A program made the translations under genes and the position numbers. Shown one piece after another: positions 25,701-34,700 of a DNA stretch of 64,000 nt (position 1 is its first letter; the number at the start of each line of letters is the position of its first letter). The DNA comes from Amoebophrya sp. A120 (lineage: Eukaryota; Sar; Dinophyceae; Syndiniales; Amoebophryaceae): positions 1,015,982 through 1,079,981 of the forward strand of contig CAJINV010000011.1 in the NCBI GenBank assembly GCA_905178155.1. Reading direction: 5' to 3'. A model generated the notes under the pieces. The model made no database searches. It was not told where the DNA came from and saw only the letters and a program-made list of their open reading frames with translations.

Positions 25701-26053
25701 TGACCGGCATCCTCCCCGAGAAAAAGGACGGGTCAAATATTTCAAATCGCTTGCTCGGCGCATACAAGCCCGATGGAGTGCGGACCTTCGACGTGAACAA
25801 CAATAACGAGCGGAAAAAGTCGACCGCCATGAAGGTGACGATGGGAGAGGGGAATCGAGATTTGGAAGAAGATTTACTCAATATCCAGGCCTACGTCTCC
25901 GGCCCCGCCGTCGCGTCCAAAGATTGGACCTGGCTGGAAAACGTGTGGCGACCCAGCGGCGCGCAGCCGAAGCCGGGTTTCGGAGCAGAATACTCGGCGT
26001 TCCCGGGTGGAGGACCAGGAATCGGGAGAAGAACAATTTATACGAGCGAATGA
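1771..26053 (+). CDS. Giant single-pass membrane protein (~6,577 aa), function unknown
   Basis: No family recognised. In-frame exons: 1771-3638, 3771-3886, 4057-4089, 4355-5939, 6210-6274, 6443-7830, 8878-11382, 11547-13310, 13535-14470, 14697-19353, 19688-21937, 22205-22279, 22565-22590, 22860-23508, 23670-23750, 23911-24127, 24268-24701, 24969-26053; the sum is 19,734 nt, a multiple of three. Three introns are GT-AG (3639-3770, 23751-23910, 24128-24267); the rest are introners or the 1-kb insert at 7831. The N-terminus is Gly/Asn-rich and basic, then has one hydrophobic segment at residues ~78-97 (IALSIGGVVLAVMILVIIMD), so a type II signal anchor is likely. A Gly/Ser-rich linker follows, then long charged segments, aromatic-rich blocks such as MRFFLMYYYPTHLMHKW, and Ser/Thr/Glu/Gln-rich low-complexity stretches, notably in the exon 19688-21937. 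ATG 1771 is the first after an in-frame stop. Several adjacent genes would be the alternative, but every junction keeps frame and no internal stop remains. Confidence 0.7.
3887..4051 (+). mobile_element. Introner, GCAAAAGTATCG-type termini, 165 bp
   Basis: Begins tatgcactgcaaaagc and ends cttctgcacagcata, an imperfect terminal inverted repeat. Direct repeat GGATT at 3882-3886 and 4052-4056. Removing the element plus one repeat joins TWD to FLP in frame (phase 1). Confidence 0.8.
4090..4352 (+). mobile_element. Introner, TGTCTGGGTCTGGA-type termini, 263 bp
   Basis: Termini tatcaagtgtaaaaatgtct and the inverted copy ending ttttacattggata. The flanking direct repeat is weak (ggttt / gttcc). Exon 3 before it is only 33 nt. 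Excision restores EV-FLDYRN. Confidence 0.8.
5940..6204 (+). mobile_element. Introner, TGTCTGGGTCTGGA-type termini, 265 bp
   Basis: Starts tatggattgcaaatatgtct and ends tatttgcaatgcata. Direct repeat TTGCA at 5935-5939 and 6205-6209 is perfect. Excision gives AALQQSEQLM in frame (phase 2). Confidence 0.82.
6275..6437 (+). mobile_element. Introner, GCAAAAGTATCG-type termini, 163 bp
   Basis: Left end tatcctgtgcaaaagtatcg is well conserved; the right end (gcgataattttgtaatgcata) has decayed. Direct repeat ATTGC/ACTGC. Excision joins PEL to PMEHYT in frame. Confidence 0.75.
7831..8831 (+). mobile_element. Long intron-like insert (1,001 bp) with inverted-repeat structure
   Basis: Starts tatcccacgaaaataaccca and ends ggatgggttattt, giving a terminal inverted repeat around the word aaaataacccatcc. 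That word or its complement recurs internally near 8245, 8395, 8472 and 8583. The interior is T-rich and has no convincing coding capacity. It interrupts an exon of the giant gene and must be absent from the mRNA for the frame to continue. It resembles a non-autonomous foldback or MITE-like element co-opted as an intron. Confidence 0.7.
8581..8833. repeat. Large imperfect inverted repeat (~98-bp arms)
   Basis: The left arm, ~8581-8678, runs from cgaaaataacccatccagat to gacctgagtccg. The right arm, ~8736-8833, is its imperfect reverse complement, ending atctggatgggttattttcg. The spacer is ~57 bp. It forms the right end of the 1-kb insert. Confidence 0.75.
11383..11541 (+). mobile_element. Introner, GCAAAAGTATCG-type termini, 159 bp
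   Basis: Left end tatgaactgcaaaagcatcg, right end acgatgcttttgcaatgcata. Direct repeat GCCTC/GCCTG. Contains the internal word aatttgtcatgc. Excision gives LGLRLVPYSS in frame (phase 0). Confidence 0.8.
13311..13529 (+). mobile_element. Introner, ACAGTGC/CTCCCC-type termini, 219 bp
   Basis: A distinct terminal family: left tatgacagtgcgcaactccc, right agctgtgcactgtcata. Perfect direct repeat GGGAC (13306-13310, 13530-13534). Excision gives NWDEKYDTDD (phase 0). Confidence 0.82.
14471..14691 (+). mobile_element. Introner, TTCTGAAACGTTACAT-type termini, 221 bp
   Basis: Left tatggcgttctgaaacgtta, right gtaacatttgagaactccata. Direct repeat TCGAC/TTGAC. A short perfect palindrome (ctcaactgttaaacagttgag) lies near the right end. 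Excision joins PVD to ITRDE (phase 0). Confidence 0.75.
19354..19682 (+). mobile_element. Introner, diverged TGTCTGGGTCTGGA-type termini, ~329 bp
   Basis: Left end tatcaaatggaattaatgcg is decayed; the right end keeps atctgcatttgata. The repeat CGACT/GGACT lies three bases beyond the ATA end, unlike other copies. Excision gives DDDFDDWDV in frame (phase 1). Confidence 0.6.
21938..22199 (+). mobile_element. Introner, TGTCTGGGTCTGGA-type termini, 262 bp
   Basis: Near-perfect terminal inverted repeats: tatcaaatgtaaaaatgtct on the left and its complement ending tttttacatttgata. Perfect direct repeat ATCCA. Excision gives KRKSSGKDD (phase 1). Confidence 0.88.
22280..22559 (+). mobile_element. Introner, TATTSTGAG..CCCC-type termini, 280 bp
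   Basis: Left tattgtgaggaaaaataacc, right gacttttttactcagaata. Perfect direct repeat CTACA (22275-22279, 22560-22564). Only 75 nt of exon separate it from the previous introner. Excision gives PHYTDDTY (phase 1). Confidence 0.8.
22591..22854 (+). mobile_element. Introner, TGTCTGGGTCTGGA-type termini, 264 bp
   Basis: Left tatcaaatgcaaatatgtgt, right gacatatttgcaatgcata. Direct repeat GGGTT/GGGTG. The exon upstream is only 26 nt. Excision gives TTGVPPVRP (phase 0). Confidence 0.82.
23509..23664 (+). mobile_element. Introner, GCAAAAGTATCG-type termini, 156 bp
   Basis: Left tatcctgtgcaaaagcatcg, right acgatgcttttgcaatgcata. Perfect direct repeat GCCGT. Excision gives GVPYKKINSE (phase 1). Confidence 0.85.
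24702..24963 (+). mobile_element. Introner, TGTCTGGGTCTGGA-type termini, 262 bp
   Basis: Left tatgaattgcaaatgtgtct, right gacatatttgtatttgata. Direct repeat CGCTT/CGCCT. Excision gives QSALGVYNYY (phase 1). Confidence 0.83.
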
Positions 26054-27593
26054 GGAGGAGGTACTGAAAGGCATCTGTTTATCAAGCGGCGTACTATACA
26101 GAGCACATTTTGAGTTTTTTTTTTCAATAATGAGAAGTAGATAGCGATATTAACTCCGTAAGAAGTAAAAGGCCACTTGTTGCTGTAGATAAAAGTAGAC
26201 TTGTTGAGCTGCATAAACAAGAGCTACATGCTGGACTTGCGGCGGAGGCGCCATAAGAGCGTTTTTCCAGCAAAAGCTATGGTTTTTCAAGATCCTGTAT
26301 TTTCATTCAAAGCTTGTTTTCTTGTTTTTTTAAGATCCGCGCAGTGCGGATTGATTGTAAGTATACGTTTTATTGTTTTTTCATCATCAAGATCCAGTAT
26401 TTTTTGCTTGCATCAGCCTACCTGTAAATGAGAATGACGACAGCAAACGAAAAGCACTGCAACTGAAGAATAGAATAGCAAAGACAAGAGTATCTGCTTC
26501 GCGCAGAAGTGGTGCGCTATGCACTCACAGCAACAACCTATTTTTGATCGTTAATTTTTTTTTTTGCCCGCACGCATGATGAGATGCCTTTGCCTAGCCC
26601 TACGAGACTCTTTCATTTTTTTTTTATATATTGTTACACAGTGCCTAGCCTCCTCAGTAGGTGGGTGCAGGAGCAGGTACTAGACAACAACACAAAAGCC
26701 TCTTGTTAGGGTTTTTCGGGAAAAAGTCAAAGAATTCCCAAACAAGACCATGTTGGAAATCATCTCACGTGCTGGGCGCAGCTGTCTTTACAAGACAGAA
26801 GTCTTGAAATGTCAACTTGCTATTGCTGTAGTTAGTTTCTAAGTTCCATTTTGCGTCAATGAAAATGAATATTTTCTCGTAATCTTCCAATGAACTTTTG
26901 CATACGGAAATACAGAACGAAAAGTTATCACGTCGTTTGCGAAAGAATGAAGAAAATAACTTTCACTTTGCAAAAACAAAGGGCTGCTGTACGAATTTTT
27001 TCGAAGCCACGGTGGAGTACCTAAAGTGATCTGAACAGCCGTTGGTGTAGTGAATTGATGTTCACCGGTTGGAGCAAGTGAATTTTCCGTATTTATGGAC
27101 GCACAGGCCAATGTCGCATTTTTGTCCTTTTGCCGGCTCCTCCGTGCATTCCAGTTCTGGCACGAAATTGTTGATCACGAGCTGCCATGATTGATGTTGA
27201 TCTTTGTTCCTGGCATACTTAAATAATCGTGGTTGTGGTTCTGGAAGTTCCTGAAAATCAATCGTCGAAAGGATCTTGTTCGCTGTGTGTGGCATCGGAT
27301 CTGTTGGCCGCTTGTTCTCTTTTTGTCTCCGCAGCTCTCCTGGTCATACCAGATCTGTTTGATTGTTGCTCCTTATGCTTATGCTTCATCCATTTTCTGC
27401 TGGCTTGTGTTCAACACAATCCCAGTTGTTTCTAATTTTGACCCCGGATTATAGCTGGGTGGTACTAATTAGGGCCCAGTTTATTTTCCTTCGACACAAG
27501 AAGTCTCTGTCTCACTCTTTTCTTTTTCTAGTTGTGCTCCTCCACCAAAAAGAAAAAGAAAAACTCCAGTACGACACGAAAATTTTACATAAA
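26054..27593. other. Intergenic, AT-rich
   Basis: About 1.5 kb with no introner-like sequence and no recognised gene. The only frame of note is a 77-aa ATG-initiated open frame on the - strand (27295-27062), which ends in a Cys-containing stretch (KCDIGLCVHKYGKFTCSNR). It could be an exon of a minus-strand gene but I cannot join it to another exon. A pyrimidine tract ending ttctttttctag (~27521-27532) lies upstream of the phosphatase ATG and could serve as a splice or trans-splice acceptor for its leader. Confidence 0.4.
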
Positions 27594-28808
27594 ATGGACA
27601 ACCTTTCCCCCCTTCTCCCCTGGCTCTACATCGGCGACAAGCACGACGCAAAGGATTTGGAAAACTTGAACCGACAAAACATCAAATACATCGTGAACGC
27701 CACCCCGTCGAAAAACGATGGCGGCGTGGCGAATTTCTACGAGAAACAGGGTAGTATTAAGTACCTCCGACTCCCGATGCAGGACAATGCCAGCGAGAAT
27801 TTGAAACAGTGGTACGAGCAGTTTTTCGCTTTTATCGAGCAATGCCGGATCCGGGACGATGGGAGTTTATTGGTCCACTGCAACCAGGGGGTCTCGCGGT
27901 CGGTCTCCTTGGTGATTGCGTATTTGCTGAAGTATTTCCAGTTTGCCGATTTTGAAGCTTGTTTGAGAGAGATAAAAAGGAAATGCAGGGTAAACGCAGA
28001 CCCCAACGACGCGTTTCGCAGGCAGTTGGAGGACTTCACGGCGGATCTGCGTTGTGGAAAGGAAAAGTACGAAAAGGAGGCGCGGAAGGAGGAGCAGGAG
28101 AAGCAGGAACGGAAAAGGAAAATGCAATTGCAAAATGGTGGAAATGCTAGGGCAATTGAGTCTGTTCATCAAGCAGACGTCGAGAACAACAACGCGAAAC
28201 GGAGAAAAGTGGACAACTACATTGGCCCAGCAGCGCTAGGCCCCCCTCCAGCGCCGCGTCCTCAAGTAGGACCGATGAGGCCAGGAACTTCGACGGCAGG
28301 CGCAAATTCACATCCACCTGCTACTGCTAGTACCATCGGCCCAGCCATGGGACCTGCGCTCCCACCTTCAACGATCGGGCCCGCAGCGATCGGACCGCAG
28401 CGGCCCCCTGCCAGTCCCACTGCTCATACGATAGGCCCTAGTACAACAAAAATATTAGGACCACAACCACCGGGTGCGGGAACGACTGCACCTCCGCCGC
28501 AAGTGGGACCCTCATTACAACCCCCAGCAGGAAGTGCTGCCAACATCGGTCCTGCGTTACCCCCCACAGTAGCAGCAACCCCGATAATAAATCTGAATGC
28601 TGGACCAGCTGTTGCCCCTCCCACAATTACCGAAGCCAACCGAATAAAACCCACGTCACCCTCGACACGCGCGTCTTTGTCGGCAGAAAGAGGAAAGACT
28701 TCAAAACTGACTAATGGTAATGACGGTCACGCAGGAACGGCTGCGGCCGCGGCCGGCACAACAAATGATGTGAAAATTATCGGACCCGCTGGCCCTCCGC
28801 CTCCGTAG
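27594..28808 (+). CDS. Dual-specificity protein phosphatase with IGPA-rich tail
   Basis: Single-exon gene of 404 aa. Residues ~1-150 form a compact dual-specificity phosphatase domain: an N-terminal LLPWLYIGDKHDAKD segment, a candidate general-acid Asp at ~64 (LPMQDNASENL) and the signature HCNQGVSRS with nucleophile Cys96 and Arg102. The enzyme family removes phosphate from Ser/Thr and Tyr of signalling proteins or other phospho-substrates. A charged helical stretch (~150-185, KEKYEKEARKEEQEKQERKR) follows, then a long tail with repeated IGPA/IGPQ/VGP motifs and much Pro, likely disordered. The ATG at 27594 was chosen because the domain begins directly after it; the frame extends further upstream without sense. 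No introners interrupt it. The tail and 3' flank are duplicated downstream. Confidence 0.9.
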   Translation: MDNLSPLLPWLYIGDKHDAKDLENLNRQNIKYIVNATPSKNDGGVANFYEKQGSIKYLRLPMQDNASENLKQWYEQFFAFIEQCRIRDDGSLLVHCNQGVSRSVSLVIAYLLKYFQFADFEACLREIKRKCRVNADPNDAFRRQLEDFTADLRCGKEKYEKEARKEEQEKQERKRKMQLQNGGNARAIESVHQADVENNNAKRRKVDNYIGPAALGPPPAPRPQVGPMRPGTSTAGANSHPPATASTIGPAMGPALPPSTIGPAAIGPQRPPASPTAHTIGPSTTKILGPQPPGAGTTAPPPQVGPSLQPPAGSAANIGPALPPTVAATPIINLNAGPAVAPPTITEANRIKPTSPSTRASLSAERGKTSKLTNGNDGHAGTAAAAAGTTNDVKIIGPAGPPPP

Positions 28809-29599
28809 ATTCAGCTATCCTACAACTAGATAGTAGAAAATGAAAAGGTGAATTACTAGAATTACATCAAGCCTCACTCTCAGCTGAAAGGCAGACACAA
28901 AGCAAGGGCTTTGTAGTGTGTGAGACCGACCAGGCAGACACTGTTTCAGATTCAGTTCTTTTAACCCTAATATGACAGCTGCAATCCGACAACAGCACTA
29001 CGACCAAGATCTTTCCATTTCGGTTTTCTGATCGATAGAAGTATCGGTTTGCTGGATACAGATCCTGATTTACTTACATTACAGCTAGTACACATGTATG
29101 TTGACAATCGGTATGAAGATCAACTTCGGTTTTTTATCCGCAGTCGGTGGCGCGAACCGCGGAGTGATGTGTGCAAGCAGGGTTGTGGAGGTCATCAACC
29201 TCTGCCTTGTACGCCATCGCGCCGGTTATTTCACTATGCCTTTCCAATTCCATGTGCTCCGCGCCCCGTGGTCACGGTTGCAAAAAAAAGGTCCTCATGA
29301 AGAAGAAGGCAATGTTGCGCACGATCTGATCATGCAATGGATTTGTTGCCGCTTTGTTTTCGGTAGTGGTGAGAAGAACGACGGTCGGGCCAGGAATACA
29401 GCTGCGTATTGCAAGGAACATGCAAAAGATAATGATCAAACACTTTTATTAAGCGTAAGCCGATGGACATAGACGACGTCGTGGTGCCTTAGCCTAGTAA
29501 AAGAGCCATTCCGCAACCCCAGCTTCAACGATCGCCTAGTAAAAGAGCCATTCCGCCTAGTAAAAGAGCTCCCACCTTCAACGATCGGGCCCGCAGCGA

Positions 29600-30215
29600 T
29601 TGGACCGCATAAAGCGTACAGATCCGCGCACGCCCGGTGATCCGCGGTGATCCGCACCTGCGGCAAGTCCTGCAGCGTCTCCACCGGGATCGCGCCTTTT
29701 TCCCCCCTTTCCGGCATACCGACTTGCTCCTGCTTGGACAACGCGCCCGGCCGCTTCAGCTCCTTCTGCTTCTTCTCCGCCTCCAGGCCCTGGCCACCGA
29801 GGTACTGGGAAACGACCGGTTGGTAGGTGGCAATCTTCTCGTCGAGGGTTTTGCCGGAGTCCTTCTTCTTGTTCGCTTTCCTGGTCAAGGCCGTCAGCTC
29901 GTCTTCGTCCTCATCCGGCTCGTCGCCGAGCGCCCGCGGCCAGTCGATCTCCTTGCAGTACCCGCAGATAACCTTCACGCGGTGCGAGTACCGCGCGCGG
30001 AGCATGAAACCCTTGAAGTTCGCTTGCAGTTTGCAGACCAGCGCGAGAATAGCCGTTGGTGCGGCGTTGAGGATCTGCTGCGCCTTCTCCGGGTCGGTCT
30101 TTTCGTACGATTGGGACATCAACGCAAAATTGTGCGTGTTCAGTCCGTCGTCCGGGTGCTCCGGCTTCGGGATCGGGATCTGGCACTGCTGGATGTGTCG
30201 CACGTTGGATTTTGA
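29600..30215 (-). pseudogene. Antisense fragment of an unrecognised protein-coding gene
   Basis: A GC-rich open frame on the - strand, read from ~30215 down to ~29610, sits between the two phosphatase-tail copies. It has no ATG start (the first codon of the open part is GTG) and continues out of register into phosphatase-tail repeats, so it looks like an internal exon piece. Deduced features: KLQANFKGFMLRARYSHR, a CGYC pair, an acidic run (EPDEDEDEL) and a lysine-rich helix. Family unknown. Its base composition matches coding exons of this genome rather than intergenic DNA. Confidence 0.45.
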
Positions 30216-30224
30216 AATTTTCGG

Positions 30225-30701
30225 ACCTGCGCTCCCACCTTCAACGATCGGGCCTTCAGCATTGCTGCGCTCCCACCTTCAACGATCGGGCCCGCAGCGA
30301 TTGGACCGCAGCGCCCTCCCGGTGGTTCTACTGCTAATACGGTAGGGCCTACAACAATAGGACCACAACCACCGGGTGCGAGACCTGCACCTCCGCCGCA
30401 AGTGGGACCCTCATTACAACCCCCAGCAGGAAGTGCTGCCAACATCGGTCCTGCGTTACCCCCCACAGCCACAGTAGCAGCAACCCCGATAATAAATCTG
30501 AATGCTGGACCAGCTGTTGCCCCTCCCACAATTACCGAAGCCAACCGAATAAAACCCACGTCACCCTCGACACGCGCGTCTTTGTCGGCAGAAAGAGGAA
30601 AGACTTCAAAAGTGATTAATAACGGTCACGCAGCGGCCCCGGCCGGCACAGCTGCAAATGGATTGCAAATTATCGGGCCCGCTGGCCCTCCGCCTCAGTA
30701 G
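30225..30701 (+). pseudogene. Truncated, frame-broken copy of the phosphatase tail
   Basis: Matches the C-terminal half of the upstream phosphatase tail (SLQPPAGSAANIGPALPP through IIGPAGPPPQ, stop at 30699-30701) but lacks the whole catalytic domain. At its left end the repeat ccaccttcaacgatcgggcc is duplicated and the reading frame is broken around 30255-30400. It has no obvious start codon, so it is unlikely to be expressed as a phosphatase. Confidence 0.7.
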
Positions 30702-31390
30702 ATTCTGCTATCCTAGTAGATACAGATAGTACGCAAGGTTAATGAGAATTACATCCCGCCTCACTCTCAAGTGAACAAAGGCAGACACAAAGCAAGAGCC
30801 CTGTAGCGTGTGAGACCGAGCAGGCAGACACTGTTTCAACAGATTCAGTTCTTTTGACCCTATGACAGGTCCAATCCGACAACAGCACCGCCAAGATCTT
30901 TCCATTTCGGTTTTCTGACCTATAGAAGTATCGGTTTGGATGCAGATCCTGCTTTACACTACAGCTAGTACACATGCATGTTGACAATCGGTATGATCAA
31001 GTTCGGTTTTTTTATCCGCGATCGCTGGCGCGAAGTGATGTTTCCAAGCAGGGTTGTGGATATCAACCTCTGCCTGGTACGCCATCGCACCGGTTATGCC
31101 TTTCCAATTCCATCTATGCGCTGCGCTCTGCACCCCGTGCTGGTCACGTTTTTCAAAAAAAAGGTCCTCATGAAGAAAAAGGCAATGTTGTGCTGGATCT
31201 GATGCAGTTGAAGACTTGTTGCCGCTTTGTTTTCGGTAGTGGTGAGAAGAACAACGGTCGGGCCAGGAATACAGCTGCGTATAATTGCAAGGAACATGCA
31301 AAAGATGATGATCAATATCAAACATTTTTAAGCCAATAGAGATAGACGTCGACGTCGTGGTGCCTTAGCCTAGTAAAAGAGCCATTCCGG

Positions 31391-31753
31391 AAGCAAAAAT
31401 TATCGATCTTAGACGATAAAACCTTAATCGTAATCCTAAGTGTGAGTCTAGAAATAATTTATTTGAAATTGACGCTGAGAGGCTTGTGAATTTTTTCAAC
31501 GAACCATACAGCCCCCGCCGGCATTTCACTGGCAGCACGGTGTACATGTGATGTAGGATCCATTTTTGGAGCAGGGCAGCTACAGTTTTGTCGTAAGGCG
31601 AAAAAGTTACCTTTTAATCATGATGTTACTTCAACCCGGGCGAGACCATTGTTGTTCTCGACGGCTTTTATTGGCCTTTCTACCTAAGAGTTGAAACTAG
31701 TTGCAACTCTTTCTTTTAATATCCTGCTGCCACCACACAACTACATCAACAAA
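31391..31753. other. Intergenic / 5' leader
   Basis: About 360 bp without a supported coding frame or introner. It ends in caccacacaactacatcaac just before the ATG of the membrane-protein gene. Confidence 0.4.
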
Positions 31754-34700
31754 ATGACGAAGCGTCTCGCCAGGGGCGATGACTTGTACGATTTAAGCAA
31801 CAGCCTGATCCTGCTTTTTGCCATCTTGCTCCTGCTCTACGGGGTGAAAGGCGCCATCCGGGCGTGGCGGGCCTGCTTGAAATGCCGCATTTTGATGCGG
31901 GCCTTCGGGTTTTTCGACCTGAAAGCCCGACAAAATGCGTACGACAACACGGAGGAGGGAAAGCGGAAAAAGCGCGCTTGCACTTGCTGCTTCCGAACTT
32001 GTAGTTCCAGGTGTTGCGAGCGACAGCCAGCAGATGATAGCCCAGACGACATTCGTCTTCGACCCGGGGCGGGCCGCACGACGCAGAGTCAACTGCTACG
32101 GCAGCGTGGCCAAGTTCTAGAAGCAGGAGATGTACAGAAAAAGCCTCTCCTGCAAAGCGGCGCCTCCAATTATGATTATGCTGACGCACGGCGGAACACG
32201 AAATCCACCGCCGCTCCCTACAGTGACTACAATTTTGACACCAGAAACAGAAGCTTCATCGATTCCCAATTCAGTGACGCAGCTCCTGCGCCGACCATCC
32301 ATCCCGAAGAGGGGATCAGTATCTACACCTCAGCAGGCGCAGGAGCTCCTGGCCCTGGCGCACCAGCTTCTATAAGACCGACCCCTCCGACAGAGAGAGA
32401 AAAGGCCGACTGCATCCGCAACATTCTTTCCTACGGCGAACTGCATATTTCCGAGATGAATGCGGACCAGGACGAGGTACAATCCCACGTGTGGAAGGGT
32501 TTTTGGCTGACCGCGTGCATTTTTTTCGGGTTGGTCCGCTTCCAAGACATGAACTACATGTCGCGGGAGCTACTTGATTTGTCCGGCGGGTACGACACCG
32601 GGACGGTGTTCGCACCCCCGGCGATTTGCATCCGCTACTTGCTGGATGTAACTCGGCAGTTCCTTTTGGTCACCGGACTGCTATTCGCCGTGTTCATTCC
32701 GCGGGCGCGACGAAAGGACTACTGGGTCTATGACTTGCCGAAGGACGTGTCGCAGGAGGAACTCGATTTGCTGTTGCGAAACCGCAACGTTGGCTGGATC
32801 GCGTCCGATTCCTGGCACGGGTTCGCCGCAGGGCTGGCGGGCGCGAATGGGGGGATTAGTACACTCTGTCTGATCTCGGACATCTGGGCGAGGTGGACGA
32901 TAGGTACATATTTATCACCAGTACGTGTGGTTTTTTTCCTCTTCTTTTCTCATATGAATGTTGCTTATTGTGATGCTGTTTATCTTTGTGCTCTGGCTCT
33001 CACAATTGCGAAAAAATGAAAAATTATGTCGAAAAAAACAATTTTTCCCCCGAGTGCGGTTTTTAGCAAGGGGTATTCTGGCGACCCGGGTTGCGATCCT
33101 TCTTTATTGGTACTCGCGCGGCTAGCACAACTGGTAGTGCACCCGGTCGACCTCTCTGGAAGCAGGTAGTACGAAAAGATCTAACTGTGGCGCACCTCCG
33201 GGTGCGCGTCGGGGCCGCGCACCTCCGGGATCGATCCTCAACAGGGAAACGAGGTGGAATGGGGGGCGGTAGTCGAGCCGCTCAGGAGAAGGAACAAAAA
33301 ATCGCGGAGTGATCCCCGCACCACCTGAAACAGATCCACAATGCTTCAGAGAGTTACTAGCGCTACCATGGGGCAGGACTGGGGGGTGCAGGTTCGAATC
33401 CTGCAACGCGCATTTTTTTGCGAAGAATCTTGTTCTCTGTGCGATAAGACGAAGAGGAAGGCGAAGATCATCATAACATAAAAAAAATACTCTACATACA
33501 AATAACACCATCAGGCATTGATCCCTACGGGTTTATCCACGAGCGACGGCAGGGTCTCGGCCTCCTCGGAGAAAACACACCCGGGCAAGCCGCACCGGAA
33601 CCCTTTGAGCAGTTCAACCCGTTTGCGCAGTGTCACGACCGCCAGTGGACCGAGGGCTTTATGTGTTTCATGAAGTGCGCCCCCTTCGCGCCGGGCGAGA
33701 AAATTTGGTACTTCTGCCTCGCGTTCCGGACTTGGCTGATGGTATAGTTTGGGTTTTAACCTTGACTTTGTTTCTTGGTACTGCGCATACTTACTTGAGT
33801 CGAAAACGAAATTTCAGTCTAAGTTGTACTCAGTTGCTGCATTCCTTCTGCAGAAGAACGCTAATTATTTTTGCAGCTTCGTCTTCATCTTCTGGGCAAC
33901 TAACTCGGGAACAACTTCACTTTATCAGGTCCTCTATTTTGCCTCAGTGTATACGATGCAGAAGAAGTTTTCGAGTGTGGAGATCGGCAGCACGGCCTTT
34001 TACCGCGGGTTCCGCGCGGAGCTCGCGATCATCAAGATTGCCGCCTGGGAAACCGTGTTTATCGCGTTCGGCGTGTGGTACACACCGCAAGGTCTGTACG
34101 ACTACCTGAATTGGGGCGGTATGGGGAGCCTGCAGATCATGCTGGCCGTCTTCTCCCTCTTCGTGGCGATTAAGGTGTTACACGACAGCTTCTACTGCTC
34201 TTGGGATATCTTCTGTGACTTCGAGTATTCGGAGGAAATCCTCGCGTGGAAGTTCGACCACAGCTGGAGAGACTTCGAGGAAAGCTTGTCCAAGGGGTTG
34301 GTAAGCATCCACGGAACGAGAACGACACACCCACCAAGGGGCGCCATCGAGCTCGAAGAGCTATTGCACATGCCTCCCGACGAATTGGAAATCAACCAGG
34401 TATTACTCTACAAGGCCCGACCGAGCATGACCACGCCCGTGGCCGGCGCCATGGGCAGGTTCGCGACGACGCCTACTTTAGCAGGAGGAACTCGAACTAC
34501 GACAGTGTTCGAAGGAACTAGTACAAGAGAAATAGGGCAGCAAAGTACTAGAAACATAACCGGCGATAATTACGACCCGACTGGCAGAAGTAAAAGGATC
34601 TTGTTCCCGGATCCACCTGGAGTTGTAGTAACGCCCACGATATCCGTTGTGGATGATCATCACCAAGATTATTCGGCGAGTGACGCCGCGAATACAACTA

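Larger units (their letters stand above)
28350..31390 (+). repeat. Diverged tandem duplication of phosphatase tail and 3' flank
   Basis: The segment ~28350-29515 (IGPA tail, stop, 3' flank up to agccattccg) recurs at ~30225-31390 with many small indels. Both copies end the reading frame with IIGPAGPPP, then share gctatcctag-like sequence, a ggcagacacaaagcaag stretch and the word gcctagtaaaagagccattc. Tandem fragments of that word and of ccaccttcaacgatcgggcc also sit at 29500-29610 and 30230-30310, at the edges of the inserted antisense segment. Apart from the fragments listed here, 28809-31390 holds no convincing gene. Confidence 0.8.

Noticed and set aside
1771-26053. Several separate genes in place of one giant gene
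   Set aside because: Each open block ends within an introner or GT-AG intron and continues in frame after it; there is no intergenic-like stretch or stop between blocks.
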